DNA of 64,000 nucleotides. Origin: Palsa-504 sp963739615 (GTDB taxonomy: Bacteria; Actinomycetota; Actinomycetes; Streptosporangiales; Streptosporangiaceae). Location of the stretch: assembly GCA_963739615.1 (NCBI GenBank), contig CAVUBD010000036.1:30154-94153 (forward strand), read 5' to 3'. This document shows positions 17,850 to 26,572 of this stretch, piece after piece; positions within the stretch are counted from its first letter, which is position 1, and the number at the start of each line of letters is the position of its first letter. The translations under genes and the position numbers were made by a program. The notes under the pieces are model-generated. The model did not search any database, was not told the DNA's origin, and saw nothing but the letters and a program-made list of their open reading frames with translations.

Positions 17850-18332
17850 ATGACAACCCATTATTCCGAACGGTCCCCCCGGTCAGCCGACGTCACCTGG
17901 TACGGGCAGGCTGGTTTCCGCATCGCGGCGGGGGAGCGCCGCGTGCTTATCGATCCGTTCCTGACCGATCGAGCCGACCGGCGCTACCCGCCGCCCGCCA
18001 CGGCGGCGGACTTCGCCGACATCACCCTCGTGCTCTGCACGCACGAGCACCTGGACCACCTCGACCTGCCGTTCCTGCGCGAGTTCTGCGCGGTCAACGC
18101 CGGCGCCCCGATCGTGGTGCCCGCCCCGGTCACCGAGATCGCGGCCGCCGCCGGCCTGGACCCGGCCCGCCTGGTGGGCGCGGAGCCGGGGAAAGAGCTG
18201 CACGAGGCGGACGTGACCGTGTACCCGGTGGCCGCCCTGCACGGGCTGGGCGGCGACGAGCCCGTCGTGTACGAGTTCGCCCCCGGCCGCGGCCCGGTCA
18301 GGTTCCTCGGCTACGGGCTTGACGTCGGCTGA
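17850..18332 (+). pseudogene. Metallo-beta-lactamase-fold hydrolase, C-terminally truncated
   Basis: A 160-residue reading frame starting at ATG 17850. It opens like UlaG/L-ascorbate-lactonase-type MBL proteins (VTWYGQAGFRI, VLIDPFLTD) and has the metal motif CTHEHLDHLDL. Such proteins usually continue for about 100 more residues, including the GDT aspartate and a final His. Here the frame stops just after RFLGYGLDVG, and no continuation is seen in any frame before the convergent GH13 gene. It is therefore probably non-functional, although a short active form cannot be excluded. Confidence 0.65.
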
Positions 18333-18393
18333 CCGGTCCCGGCCTGGCCATCGTGGCCTGCGCGGCCGCCCTGGCCGTCCGGCTAAGAGCCGC

Positions 18394-20364
18394 TTAGGTA
18401 GTGAACACCCGCACCTGGAAGGCATCCAGGCCGAGCGTCAGCGCTCCGCTGCCGGCGTCATAGACCGGCTGATCGGTAAGCGGCCCCATGGCCCCGATCT
18501 CGGTGACAGGCCGGGCCTGCCACGGCCAGTCAGGCACCTCATATGAGGCGAACATCTGCGGGCCCATGTTAGCCAGCACGATGACCTGGCGAAGGTTGCC
18601 TACCGGATTACCGCCGGTCCGGGCGTAGCCGAACACGCGCGGAGCGTCATTGTCGTCAAACTGGGGGTGGAAATAGAAGAACTGGGCTTCGTTCCGCTGG
18701 AGTGACGGATGACTCGCGCGCAGCTTGATGAGCTGGCTGACCTGGCCCTGGAGCGTGCCATTGCCAGGGTAGGCGCTCCTGCGGAACTGGACGGGATCTT
18801 GCTGCTTGGACTCGGCGTTGACGAAGTCGAGGTCGTGAACATCGCCGAATTCCTCGCCCGCCAGGAACATCGGCATGCCGACGGATGTCAGCAGCAGCGC
18901 GAACACCCCGAATAGCCGGTACAGGGCAAATTCCACGGCCGCGCTGCGCTGGCCGCTTTGCTGGGCCGGATGCAGTTCGGCGGTATCGAGGGCGGCGCGA
19001 ACGTCCGCGATGTCGCCGGGCCCGAGCGCCTGGGCGCGCAGAATCGAGCCGAGCAGATAGTTCATCATCCGTTCGGCGTCGGCGACATCATGAGAGGTGG
19101 CGTAGTCGACAGAATTCGCGAGATCCGAGTAGCCGCGATCGAAGTGACCGTTCCCGAAGTCGTCGTTCCAGATGCCGTCCTTGGAGATCAGGTGGCGAAC
19201 GCGGTCGCTCCTGGATGCCTGGCCGAACTGCGTGGTGATGCCGTCAACGGCGAGCAGGCGGATCTCGTCGCGGTAACCGAAGTTCCAGATGGCATCGACC
19301 ACGGGGAGGCCGTTGTACGCGTTCGGGTCGGTCTCGGTAAAATCGCGGCGGCTGTCCTCCGCGATGATAATGAATTGCTTGCCTTCAGTGACCGCTTGCG
19401 CCGCCGCAAGCGTGCGCGTCCGGAACTCCTGCATGAAGTCCCAGTTGCGGATGTCCGCGAAATCATCGATACGGAAGCCATCGACGTGGTACTCGCGTGT
19501 CCAGAACTCGCCCATGTAGAGGAGGAAATCGCGGGCGGCGAAGGTGCCGTCGTCCGACAGCGTGTTATACCGGAAAAGGTGCTGGCCGAAGTCCTGGCGG
19601 CCATCGGTGCCGCTTGGCACGGAGAACCGGTTAAGCGCCAGCACGGCCAGCGGGCACGCGGGTGAGAAGAAGTTCATCACGATGTCCAGCAGGACCCGTA
19701 TGCCACGCTGATGGCATGCCTTCACGAAGAACCGCGTGTCGATGGGCGTCCCCAGGTCGTAATCGGGGGCAAAGTAGAAGCGCGTGCCATACCCCCAGTC
19801 GAGTGTCTGGGAGGTGTCTTCGATCGGCAGCAGCTCGATACAGTTGACCCCGAGCCCCGTCAGCCGGTCCAGCTGCTCGAAGATAACCTGCTCCAGGGTG
19901 CCGAGCTCCACGAGCGGATTCTCGCCGGGGTCGCTCGACATCCACTTCACCGGCATCTCGTAGATCACGAGGGCGTTGTTCCGCGGCAGTGGCAGGCCCG
20001 GCGTGAACTCATCGTCCCAGCGGAAGGCCGGCCCGGCCCGCTTCCCCGCGGAGATGTGAAACACGCCGCGATAGCCGCCGAATCGCGTGAGCTCGTCGGC
20101 AAACGGATCGGCCACGGGCTGATCGGTCTGGCCGTCTAGGATGAACTCGTACTCATAAGCGCCATCCGCCAGGCCGAGGGCGTCGATATCGATTTCCCAC
20201 CAGCCGGGATTAGCGGGCTGGGCGGTGACCAGCTTCTGAACCGGCCATGCGGACGGTGCGAACTTGTCGCGCTGCGAAAGCGGCGCGAAACGCATTTCTA
20301 CCGTATTCGTGCTGGGAGCGGGGATGCGCAACAAGCCGAGGCGCCCCGTAGGTTGTGCTGGCAT
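18394..20364 (-). CDS. GH13 alpha-amylase/branching-enzyme-like protein with N-terminal CBM48-type domain
   Basis: A 656-residue cytoplasmic alpha-glucan enzyme with no signal peptide. An N-terminal beta-sandwich (about 10-110) resembles CBM48/E-set domains of branching and trehalose-forming enzymes. The (beta/alpha)8 barrel has the nucleophile region DGFRIDDF, acid/base region IIIAEDSR and region IV TSHD. Conserved region I reads DIVMNF, so the usual His of the NH motif is Phe. ATG 20364 is chosen over 20385 because GGAGGG lies 6 bases upstream. Substrate cannot be told. Lower GC3 than its neighbours suggests transfer. Confidence 0.82.
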   Translation of the reverse strand: MPAQPTGRLGLLRIPAPSTNTVEMRFAPLSQRDKFAPSAWPVQKLVTAQPANPGWWEIDIDALGLADGAYEYEFILDGQTDQPVADPFADELTRFGGYRGVFHISAGKRAGPAFRWDDEFTPGLPLPRNNALVIYEMPVKWMSSDPGENPLVELGTLEQVIFEQLDRLTGLGVNCIELLPIEDTSQTLDWGYGTRFYFAPDYDLGTPIDTRFFVKACHQRGIRVLLDIVMNFFSPACPLAVLALNRFSVPSGTDGRQDFGQHLFRYNTLSDDGTFAARDFLLYMGEFWTREYHVDGFRIDDFADIRNWDFMQEFRTRTLAAAQAVTEGKQFIIIAEDSRRDFTETDPNAYNGLPVVDAIWNFGYRDEIRLLAVDGITTQFGQASRSDRVRHLISKDGIWNDDFGNGHFDRGYSDLANSVDYATSHDVADAERMMNYLLGSILRAQALGPGDIADVRAALDTAELHPAQQSGQRSAAVEFALYRLFGVFALLLTSVGMPMFLAGEEFGDVHDLDFVNAESKQQDPVQFRRSAYPGNGTLQGQVSQLIKLRASHPSLQRNEAQFFYFHPQFDDNDAPRVFGYARTGGNPVGNLRQVIVLANMGPQMFASYEVPDWPWQARPVTEIGAMGPLTDQPVYDAGSGALTLGLDAFQVRVFTT

Positions 20365-20523
20365 GTCATACCCTCCGTTTTTCATCTGGATATTTTCCCA
20401 GCACTTCGGAGGAATGGCAAGGCGATCTGATACAGCAAGTCAGCCATCGTGGCCGTGGCCTGCTGCTACCAGCGGGCGGCCCGCCGCCGGCCCGGGCGAT
20501 CCGCCGGGCCTAACCTGAAGACC

Positions 20524-21629
20524 ATGTCAGCCGCACATGACCGGACGCCGGGCGGCAAGCCGCGGGCCCGCGGGCTCGGGCTGCCGTTCGCGGGCCGGCC
20601 CGGGCCGTGGAACGCCGTCACCGACGTGCCCGGGGTCGAGGTCGGGTACGTCACGCTGATCGAAGGCGACCGGGTGCGCACCGGGGTCACGGCCATCCAC
20701 CCCCGCGGCAGGCCGGTACCGGCGACCCCGTGGCGGCCGGCTTTCACGCCCAGAACGGCAACGGCGAGATGACCGGGATCTCCTGGATCGCCGAATCGGG
20801 CACGTTCACCGGGCCGGTCGCGATCACCAACACGCACGCGGTCGGCGTCGCGCACGCCGGGATCGTCGCCTGGACGATCAGCCACCATCCCGAGGTCGCG
20901 GACAACTGGCTGCTCCCGGTGGCCGCCGAGACCTGGGACGGCTACCTGAATGACATCAACGGGCACCATGTCACCGAGGAGGTCGTGGTGGCGGCGCTTG
21001 ACGCCACCCGCTCCGGGCCGGTCGAGGAGGGCTCGGTCGGCGGCGGCACGGGGATGAACTGCTACCAGTTCAAGGGCGGCTCGGGGACGGCCTCGCGGAT
21101 AGTGGCCTGCGCCGGGACCGACTACACGGTCGGCGTGTTCGTGCAGGCGAACTTCGGGGCCCGCCGGGAGCTCGTGCTGGCCGGGGTGCCGCTCGGCGCG
21201 GAACTGGCCGGCGACAACCCGATGCTCGACTTCCGCCTCGCGCCGGGCGGCGGCTCGATCATCGCCGTCGTGGCGACCGACGCGCCGCTGCTCGGCCACC
21301 AGTGCCAGGCGCTCGCCCGCCGGGTCACGGCCGGCCTGGCCAGGACCGGGACGAGCGGATCGCATTTCTCCGGCGACCTTTTCCTCGCCTTCTCCACCGC
21401 GAACCCCGGTGCCTTCCGCCCCGGCCCGCCGCAGCTGCGCCAGCTGCACTTCATCGAGTGGGGCAACCTCGACCCGTTCTTCGAGGCCGTGGTCCAGGCC
21501 ACCGAAGAGGCCGTGGTCAACGCGCTGGTGGCCAACGAGGACATGACCGGTCGGGACGGCCACCGCACCCCCGCCCTGCCCCGCAACCGCGTCGTCGACC
21601 TGCTCTCGGCCAAGACCCGCCTCACGTAG
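20524..21629 (+). CDS. P1-family peptidase (DmpA/L-aminopeptidase-D-esterase), one frameshift
   Basis: Reconstructed as about 368 residues. The first about 65 residues from ATG 20524 (GLGLPFAGRPGPWNAVTDVP) are in one frame. The rest, from DPVAAGFHAQNGNGEMTG, is in another. One missing G near 20720 (CCGGCGACC for CCGGGCGACC) would join them. The remainder is a full DmpA fold, with the autoprocessing/active-site region VGGGTGMNCYQFKGGSGTAS. These enzymes cleave themselves and hydrolyse small peptides or D-amino-acid esters. The single break in an otherwise complete gene suggests a sequence error. Confidence 0.82.
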
Positions 21630-21660
21630 CCGGGCAGCCTCGGAAATGCTCCACGCATCC

Positions 21661-22587
21661 CTAGCGCCAGGGCCCCGAGGCCAACGACCCCGGCGGGCCG
21701 AACATCGCGACCGGATTGTCCCAGCAGACGGCGCGCAGCCAGGCGTCGCCGAACCCCAGCCGGGCCAGCCCCGCGATCTGCCTGGCGTAGGGGTACGGGA
21801 TGTTGGGGAAGTCGCTGCCGAGCAGGATCTTGCCGGCCAGCCCGAGCTCGCGCACCAGCGGCAGCGCGGCGGCCGGGAACGGGGCCAGCTTGTCGAAGAA
21901 GTCGGTGAAGATCATCGTGGTATCCAGCGCCACCCGCTCGTAGTCCAGAGCGAGCCGCAGGAACTCCTCGTAGTCCGGTGCGCCCATGTGCGCCACGATG
22001 GCGGTCAGCCCCGGGTGCCGCGTCAGCAGCGAGCCGAACGGCCCTGGCCCGGTGTGGTCGGTGCCGACCGGCGCGTGCCCGGCGTGCACGATCACGGGCA
22101 CCCCGGCCTCGGCCAGCATGCCCCACACCGGCTCGAGCCGCGGATCGTCGGCCGGGAAGCCGCCCACCTGGAGGTGGATCTTGAAGATGCGCGCGCCCGC
22201 GTCCAGCGCCGAGCGCACGTAGTCCGTCACGCCCGGCTCGGGGTAAAACGTCGCCGACGGCAGGCACCCCGGCGTGGCCTGCGCGAACGCCATCGTCCAC
22301 GCGTTGAGGTCGGCGGCCATCTGCGGCCGGTGCGCGTAGGCCAGCGCGCTGAACATCCGCACCCCGATGGCCCGCAGGTGCGCCGTCCGCTCCTCGTCGC
22401 TCCACCTGTAACGGATCGGCCAGGTCACGCCGACCAGCGGGCCGGCCGTGTCGAAGTAGCCCCATACCCGGCGCAGCATCCGCGGCGGCAGGAAATGAAC
22501 GTGTATATCGGCCAGCCCGGGCAGGCCGAGCGCCTGGCAGAACGCCGGGATGTCCGCGTCGCCGGCCGGCCGCAGCACTTCGTCCAT
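21661..22587 (-). CDS. Amidohydrolase family (amidohydrolase-2) metal-dependent hydrolase
   Basis: A 308-residue TIM-barrel hydrolase. Metal-binding residues are visible as DIHVHFLPP near residue 25, HAGHAP near 165, the His of VAHMG, and Asp in LLGSDFPNIPY. This pattern fits the ACMSD/decarboxylase-type amidohydrolase-2 group. The substrate is unknown. ATG 22587 is the most likely start; longer frames upstream are low-complexity. It is convergent with the P1 peptidase. Confidence 0.85.
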   Translation of the reverse strand: MDEVLRPAGDADIPAFCQALGLPGLADIHVHFLPPRMLRRVWGYFDTAGPLVGVTWPIRYRWSDEERTAHLRAIGVRMFSALAYAHRPQMAADLNAWTMAFAQATPGCLPSATFYPEPGVTDYVRSALDAGARIFKIHLQVGGFPADDPRLEPVWGMLAEAGVPVIVHAGHAPVGTDHTGPGPFGSLLTRHPGLTAIVAHMGAPDYEEFLRLALDYERVALDTTMIFTDFFDKLAPFPAAALPLVRELGLAGKILLGSDFPNIPYPYARQIAGLARLGFGDAWLRAVCWDNPVAMFGPPGSLASGPWR

Positions 22588-22871
22588 GTCACGATTCAAC
22601 CCGAATTTTTCCGCGCCGGCCTGTATCAGGACCGGACTGCTTGCCTCTGTCAGGTGTGAGCGCGACCACCAACCCCAGCTGGACCACCACCGCGGGGGGT
22701 AACACGGCATCGGAGAGGCTTTGCGGGGGACCTCTCCGCTGCCGTGCCCGCAGTTATACGATCCGAAGGCTGCAGGGTAATTTTTCTTCCGAACGGACAT
22801 GGGTGCGCCTTCAGCGTTTTCCGGTCGAGTCGGCCGGGATTGACGCATCCGCGGAACGCGGCAGAACATGG

Positions 22872-23426
22872 ATGATGAGCGAGACGACGCGAGAGCTGGT
22901 GGCGGCCGCCGCCGCCGGAGATCATGAGGCCTGGGCCGCCTTGGTCGACCGGTATACGAGCTTGCTCTGGTCGGTCGCGCGGTCCTTCCGGCTGACCGAG
23001 GCGGATGCGGCCGATGTCGTGCAGACCGCATGGCTCCGGCTGGTGGAGCACCTGGACCGGGTCGAAGATCCCGACCGGCTGCCGGGCTGGCTGGCGACCA
23101 CCGTGCGCCGCGAGTGCCTGCGGCTGGTCCGCCAGGCCAGTCATGAGTCTTACGCTCCGCTGGCCGAGGTGGCTGACGACGGCCCCAGCCCGGACGCCCG
23201 CATGCTCAAGGACGAGCGGGACGCGGTGCTCTGGCATGCGTTCGCCCAGCTTGACCACGGCTGCCGGCAATTGCTCCGGGTCCTGATGGCGGACCCGCCG
23301 CCGGCCTACGCGGCGGTCGCGGCGGCCCTGGACATCCCCGTGGGCAGCATCGGCCCGACCCGGGCCAGGTGCCTGTCCAAGCTCCGCCGGATGGCCGGTA
23401 TCAGCGAGTTCGGGGGCCTGACATGA
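22872..23426 (+). CDS. RNA polymerase sigma factor, sigma-70 (ECF-like)
   Basis: A 184-residue ECF-type sigma factor. Region 2 is at about 20-85 (ADAADVVQTAWLRLVEHL). Region 4 is at about 125-175, with a helix-turn-helix around AVAAALDIPVGSIGPTRARC. No zinc-binding anti-sigma gene is adjacent. Instead the stop overlaps the next ATG (ATGA), and a TPR-CHAT gene and a subtilase follow. It probably controls that local module. Two adjacent ATGs (22872, 22875) are possible starts. Confidence 0.88.
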   Translation: MMSETTRELVAAAAAGDHEAWAALVDRYTSLLWSVARSFRLTEADAADVVQTAWLRLVEHLDRVEDPDRLPGWLATTVRRECLRLVRQASHESYAPLAEVADDGPSPDARMLKDERDAVLWHAFAQLDHGCRQLLRVLMADPPPAYAAVAAALDIPVGSIGPTRARCLSKLRRMAGISEFGGLT

Positions 23427-23884
23427 TTGAGCGGCCGCTGTCCGACGACGAGCTCATGGCCTGGCTCAGTGAGCTCGCGGCGGTCGCCAACCCGGTCCCC
23501 GAGTCGCTGCTTTCTGCCGCGCGGGCCGCCTACGGCCTGCGCGACATCGACGCCCGCGTGGCCGAGCTCGTGCGTGATTCCACCGTCGACGTGCCGGCGA
23601 CTGCCGTGCGCGGTCCCGGGCCGCGGATGCTGTCCTTCGAAGCGGGCGACGTCGCCGTCGAATGCGAGGTCACCCCCCACGAGTCCGGGCGCGACGTCTT
23701 GGGGCAGCTGGTCGGGGGGACCGCCTCGGCCGTAGACGCCCAGGTCGCGGGGCAGGACGCGGTCACCGTCCCGATCGACGCCGACGGCTGCTTCGGTGTC
23801 CGCGGCTTGCCGGCCGGCCCGGTCCGGCTGCGCTGTCACATGGCGGACGGGACCATCGTGGTGACCAGCTGGGCCGTCCTTTGA
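23423..23884 (+). CDS. Unknown protein between sigma factor and CHAT gene
   Basis: A 153-residue protein starting at ATG 23423, overlapping the sigma-factor stop by 4 bp. The N-terminal third is helical and acidic (LSDDELMAWLSELAAVA, LSAARAAYGLRDIDARVAELV). The rest looks like a small beta domain ending in VRLRCHMADGTIVVTSWAVL. There are no membrane segments and no zinc-finger anti-sigma motif. Its invariant place between the sigma factor and the CHAT gene suggests an adaptor, or a regulator of one of them. I do not recognise a named family. Confidence 0.75.
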   Translation: MIERPLSDDELMAWLSELAAVANPVPESLLSAARAAYGLRDIDARVAELVRDSTVDVPATAVRGPGPRMLSFEAGDVAVECEVTPHESGRDVLGQLVGGTASAVDAQVAGQDAVTVPIDADGCFGVRGLPAGPVRLRCHMADGTIVVTSWAVL

Positions 23885-23908
23885 CCCCTTAAGCCCTGGT
23901 GGTGAGCG

Positions 23909-26572
23909 TTGACCGAATCCGCGGAGTCCGCCGCGTCGCTCGCGCTTGACCTGGTGCCTGCCGATCCGGGCCGGGCCGCGACGTACGCGCGGCGGGCGCT
24001 CGAGCTGGCTCGCGCCGACCGTAACCCGGCCGCGAGGTCGATGGCCTACCGGGCGCTTGGCCTGGCCTGCCATGATCTCGGTGATATCGAAGCAGGCCTG
24101 ACGGCGCTCCGCCAGGCCGTCCGCGTCGCCTCCGCCGCCGGGCTCGAGGACGCCGCCGCGCAGGCCAGGATGAGCCGGGCCTTCGTGCTGCTTTCACAGG
24201 GGAAGACCAGCGCCGCGCTGCGGGACGCGGCGGCCTCGGTCGCCAGCCTGCGGGGCCTCGACCGGGCCCGGGCGCTGGCCCAGCAGGGGCTCATCCTGCA
24301 GCGATCCGGCCGTCTCGATGAGGCCCTGGCGGTCTATGCCACGGCACTGTCCGGGCTGCGGCGCTACGGCGACCGGCTGTGGGAGGCCAGGATCCGCAAC
24401 AACCGGTCCATCCTGCACACCTACCTGGGGCACCTCGGGCGGGCCAAGACCGACATCATCCTGGCCGGACAGCTCTACGCGGCTCTGGACCTGCCCCGCG
24501 CGCAAATCGACACGCAACGAAACCTCGGCTTCATCGAGGGCTGGCGCGGTGACATACCCGCCGCGATGACCGCGCTGGACGCGGTGGGCGAGGCGTACCG
24601 CAAGGCCGGCCTGCCGATAGCCGCGCTCCTGCTCGACCAGGCGGAGGTGCTGCTCACCGCCGGACTGGCCACCGAGGCCAGGCAGGTGAGCGCGGACGCG
24701 GTGGCCGAACTGTCCCGCCGGGACGCCGGGACCGACCTGGCCGAAGCGCAGCTGATGCTGGCCCGGGCCGAGCTGGCGGCCGGCCAGGCGGCGCTGGCCA
24801 GCCGCACCGCGATCATGGCCCGGCGCAGTTTCGCCCGTCAGCAGCGGCTCAACTGGGCCGCGGTAGCGCTGTACGTCAGCATCCGCGCGAGCTGGGCGGC
24901 GGGGGAGCGGTCGGGGCGGCTGATGCGCTCGGCCCGTGCGGCGGCGACACGGCTTGAGGAGGCCGGCTGGGCCACGGCCGCCCTGGACGTCCGGCTGCTG
25001 GCCGCCCGGATCGCCATCGACCTGGGCCGGCTGGACCTGGCGCGGACGCAGCTGCAGGTGGCCGCTCGGGCCCGGCGGTCGGCGCACATGGACCGCAGGG
25101 CCCAGGCCTGGCACGCGCTGGCCCTGCTGCGGCAGCAAAGCGGCGACCGGCGGGGTGCCTACGCCGCGGTCTCCGCCGGGCTGGACGCCGCCGAACGGCA
25201 CCGGACCCTGCTCGGCGCCACCGAACTGCGCATGCTCGTCTCCGCGCAGGTCGCGGAGCTCGCCGCGCTGGGCGTCACGCTGGCCATCGCGGACGGCGCC
25301 GCGTCCCGGGTGCTGCGCGCCGCCGAGCGGCACCGGGCTTCCACGCTGCGGATGCGGCCCGTGCTGCCGCCGCATGACGAGACCCACGCGAGCCTGCTCG
25401 CACAGCTCAGGAGTGCCGCCGCCGAGACCGAGCAGGCGCAGCTGGCCGCGGCCCCGGTGCAGACGCTGCTCCGCAGGCAGCAGGCCCTGGAGGAACGCCT
25501 GCTGCGCTATCTGCGGCACGCGCCAGGCGCCGCCGCCGCCCCGCTGGCGGCCGGCACGGAGGTCCTCGCCGAGGCCCTGGCTGACCGGGTGCTCATCGAG
25601 TACGTGGAAAGCGGGGACATGCTCTACGCCGTGGTACTGGCGTCCGGCCGTCACACGCTTTACCCGCTCGGCCCGGCCGAGCCGGTCGCAGCCGGCCTGG
25701 AGTCGCTCCGGTTCGCCTGGCGCCGCCTGCTGACCGGCCACGGATCGGCCGCCTCCCTGCAGGCCGCCACCCAGCTGGCCGCCCGCGCGGCGGACCGCCT
25801 GGACACGTCGCTGCTTGCGCCCGTCGCATCGCTGACCGACTGGCGCCCGCTAGTCGTGGTGCCCTCAGGAACGCTGCAGTCCCTCCCCTGGTGCATGCTG
25901 CCCCGCTGCGCCGACCGTCCCGTCACCGTAGCCCCCTCCGCCCAAGCCTGGCTCACCGCCCGCAACGCCGCCGCCGGGCCTCCCGCACCCGCACCCGCCC
26001 ACCCCGCATCCGCCCACCCCGCAACCCCCCACCCCGCGCGGGTCGTCCTGATCGCGGGCCCGGACGTCCCCGCCGCCGCGGCCGAGCTCGACTCGCTGGC
26101 CGCGCTCTACCCGGGCGCGACCGTGCTCGCCGGGCACCATGCCACGATCGCCGCCGCCCTGGCCGCCCTGGACGGCGCCGACGTGGCGCACGTGGCCGCG
26201 CACGGCAGGTTCCGGGCTGATAACCCCTTGTTCTCGGCCCTGGTGCTCGCGGACGGGCCGCTGACCGTCTACGACCTGGAGCGGCTGCGCCGCGCCCCCC
26301 GCACGATCATGCTGGCCGCCTGTGATTCTGGTCTGTCCCAGGTCCAGCCGGGCGACGAGATGTCCGGCCTGGCCACCGCGCTGCTGGCCGTCGGGGCCAG
26401 CACCGTGGTGGCGCCCTTGCTGCCGCTCCCCGATGAGGTCAGCGAGGCGCTCGCGCACCGCTGGCATCAGCTGGTCAGCAGCGGCAACACGCCCGCGGCG
26501 GCCCTGGAGGCCGTCCGCGCGCAGTCCGGCGGCCCGGCCGCCGGACTGGCCTGCCTGGGCTACGGCGGCTAG
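23909..26572 (+). CDS. TPR-CHAT domain protein (caspase-like protease)
   Basis: An 887-residue protein. Residues 1 to about 480 are helical TPR-like repeats (many AL..A, G....A patterns). The C-terminal about 330 residues are a CHAT domain of the caspase/separase clan, with the catalytic His in VAHVAAHGRFR and Cys in MLAACDSGLSQ. A Pro/Ala/His linker lies at about 690-715. The TTG start at 23909 is the first usable start after an in-frame stop at 23903. CHAT proteins act as induced proteases in bacterial signalling and defence. The gene ends 4 bp inside the convergent subtilase. Confidence 0.85.
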   Translation: MTESAESAASLALDLVPADPGRAATYARRALELARADRNPAARSMAYRALGLACHDLGDIEAGLTALRQAVRVASAAGLEDAAAQARMSRAFVLLSQGKTSAALRDAAASVASLRGLDRARALAQQGLILQRSGRLDEALAVYATALSGLRRYGDRLWEARIRNNRSILHTYLGHLGRAKTDIILAGQLYAALDLPRAQIDTQRNLGFIEGWRGDIPAAMTALDAVGEAYRKAGLPIAALLLDQAEVLLTAGLATEARQVSADAVAELSRRDAGTDLAEAQLMLARAELAAGQAALASRTAIMARRSFARQQRLNWAAVALYVSIRASWAAGERSGRLMRSARAAATRLEEAGWATAALDVRLLAARIAIDLGRLDLARTQLQVAARARRSAHMDRRAQAWHALALLRQQSGDRRGAYAAVSAGLDAAERHRTLLGATELRMLVSAQVAELAALGVTLAIADGAASRVLRAAERHRASTLRMRPVLPPHDETHASLLAQLRSAAAETEQAQLAAAPVQTLLRRQQALEERLLRYLRHAPGAAAAPLAAGTEVLAEALADRVLIEYVESGDMLYAVVLASGRHTLYPLGPAEPVAAGLESLRFAWRRLLTGHGSAASLQAATQLAARAADRLDTSLLAPVASLTDWRPLVVVPSGTLQSLPWCMLPRCADRPVTVAPSAQAWLTARNAAAGPPAPAPAHPASAHPATPHPARVVLIAGPDVPAAAAELDSLAALYPGATVLAGHHATIAAALAALDGADVAHVAAHGRFRADNPLFSALVLADGPLTVYDLERLRRAPRTIMLAACDSGLSQVQPGDEMSGLATALLAVGASTVVAPLLPLPDEVSEALAHRWHQLVSSGNTPAAALEAVRAQSGGPAAGLACLGYGG

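Noticed and set aside
24194..25741. A 515-codon minus-strand frame opposite the TPR-CHAT gene
   Set aside because: Gly/Gln/Arg-rich antisense shadow with no motif; the plus strand carries TPR and CHAT motifs in one intact frame.
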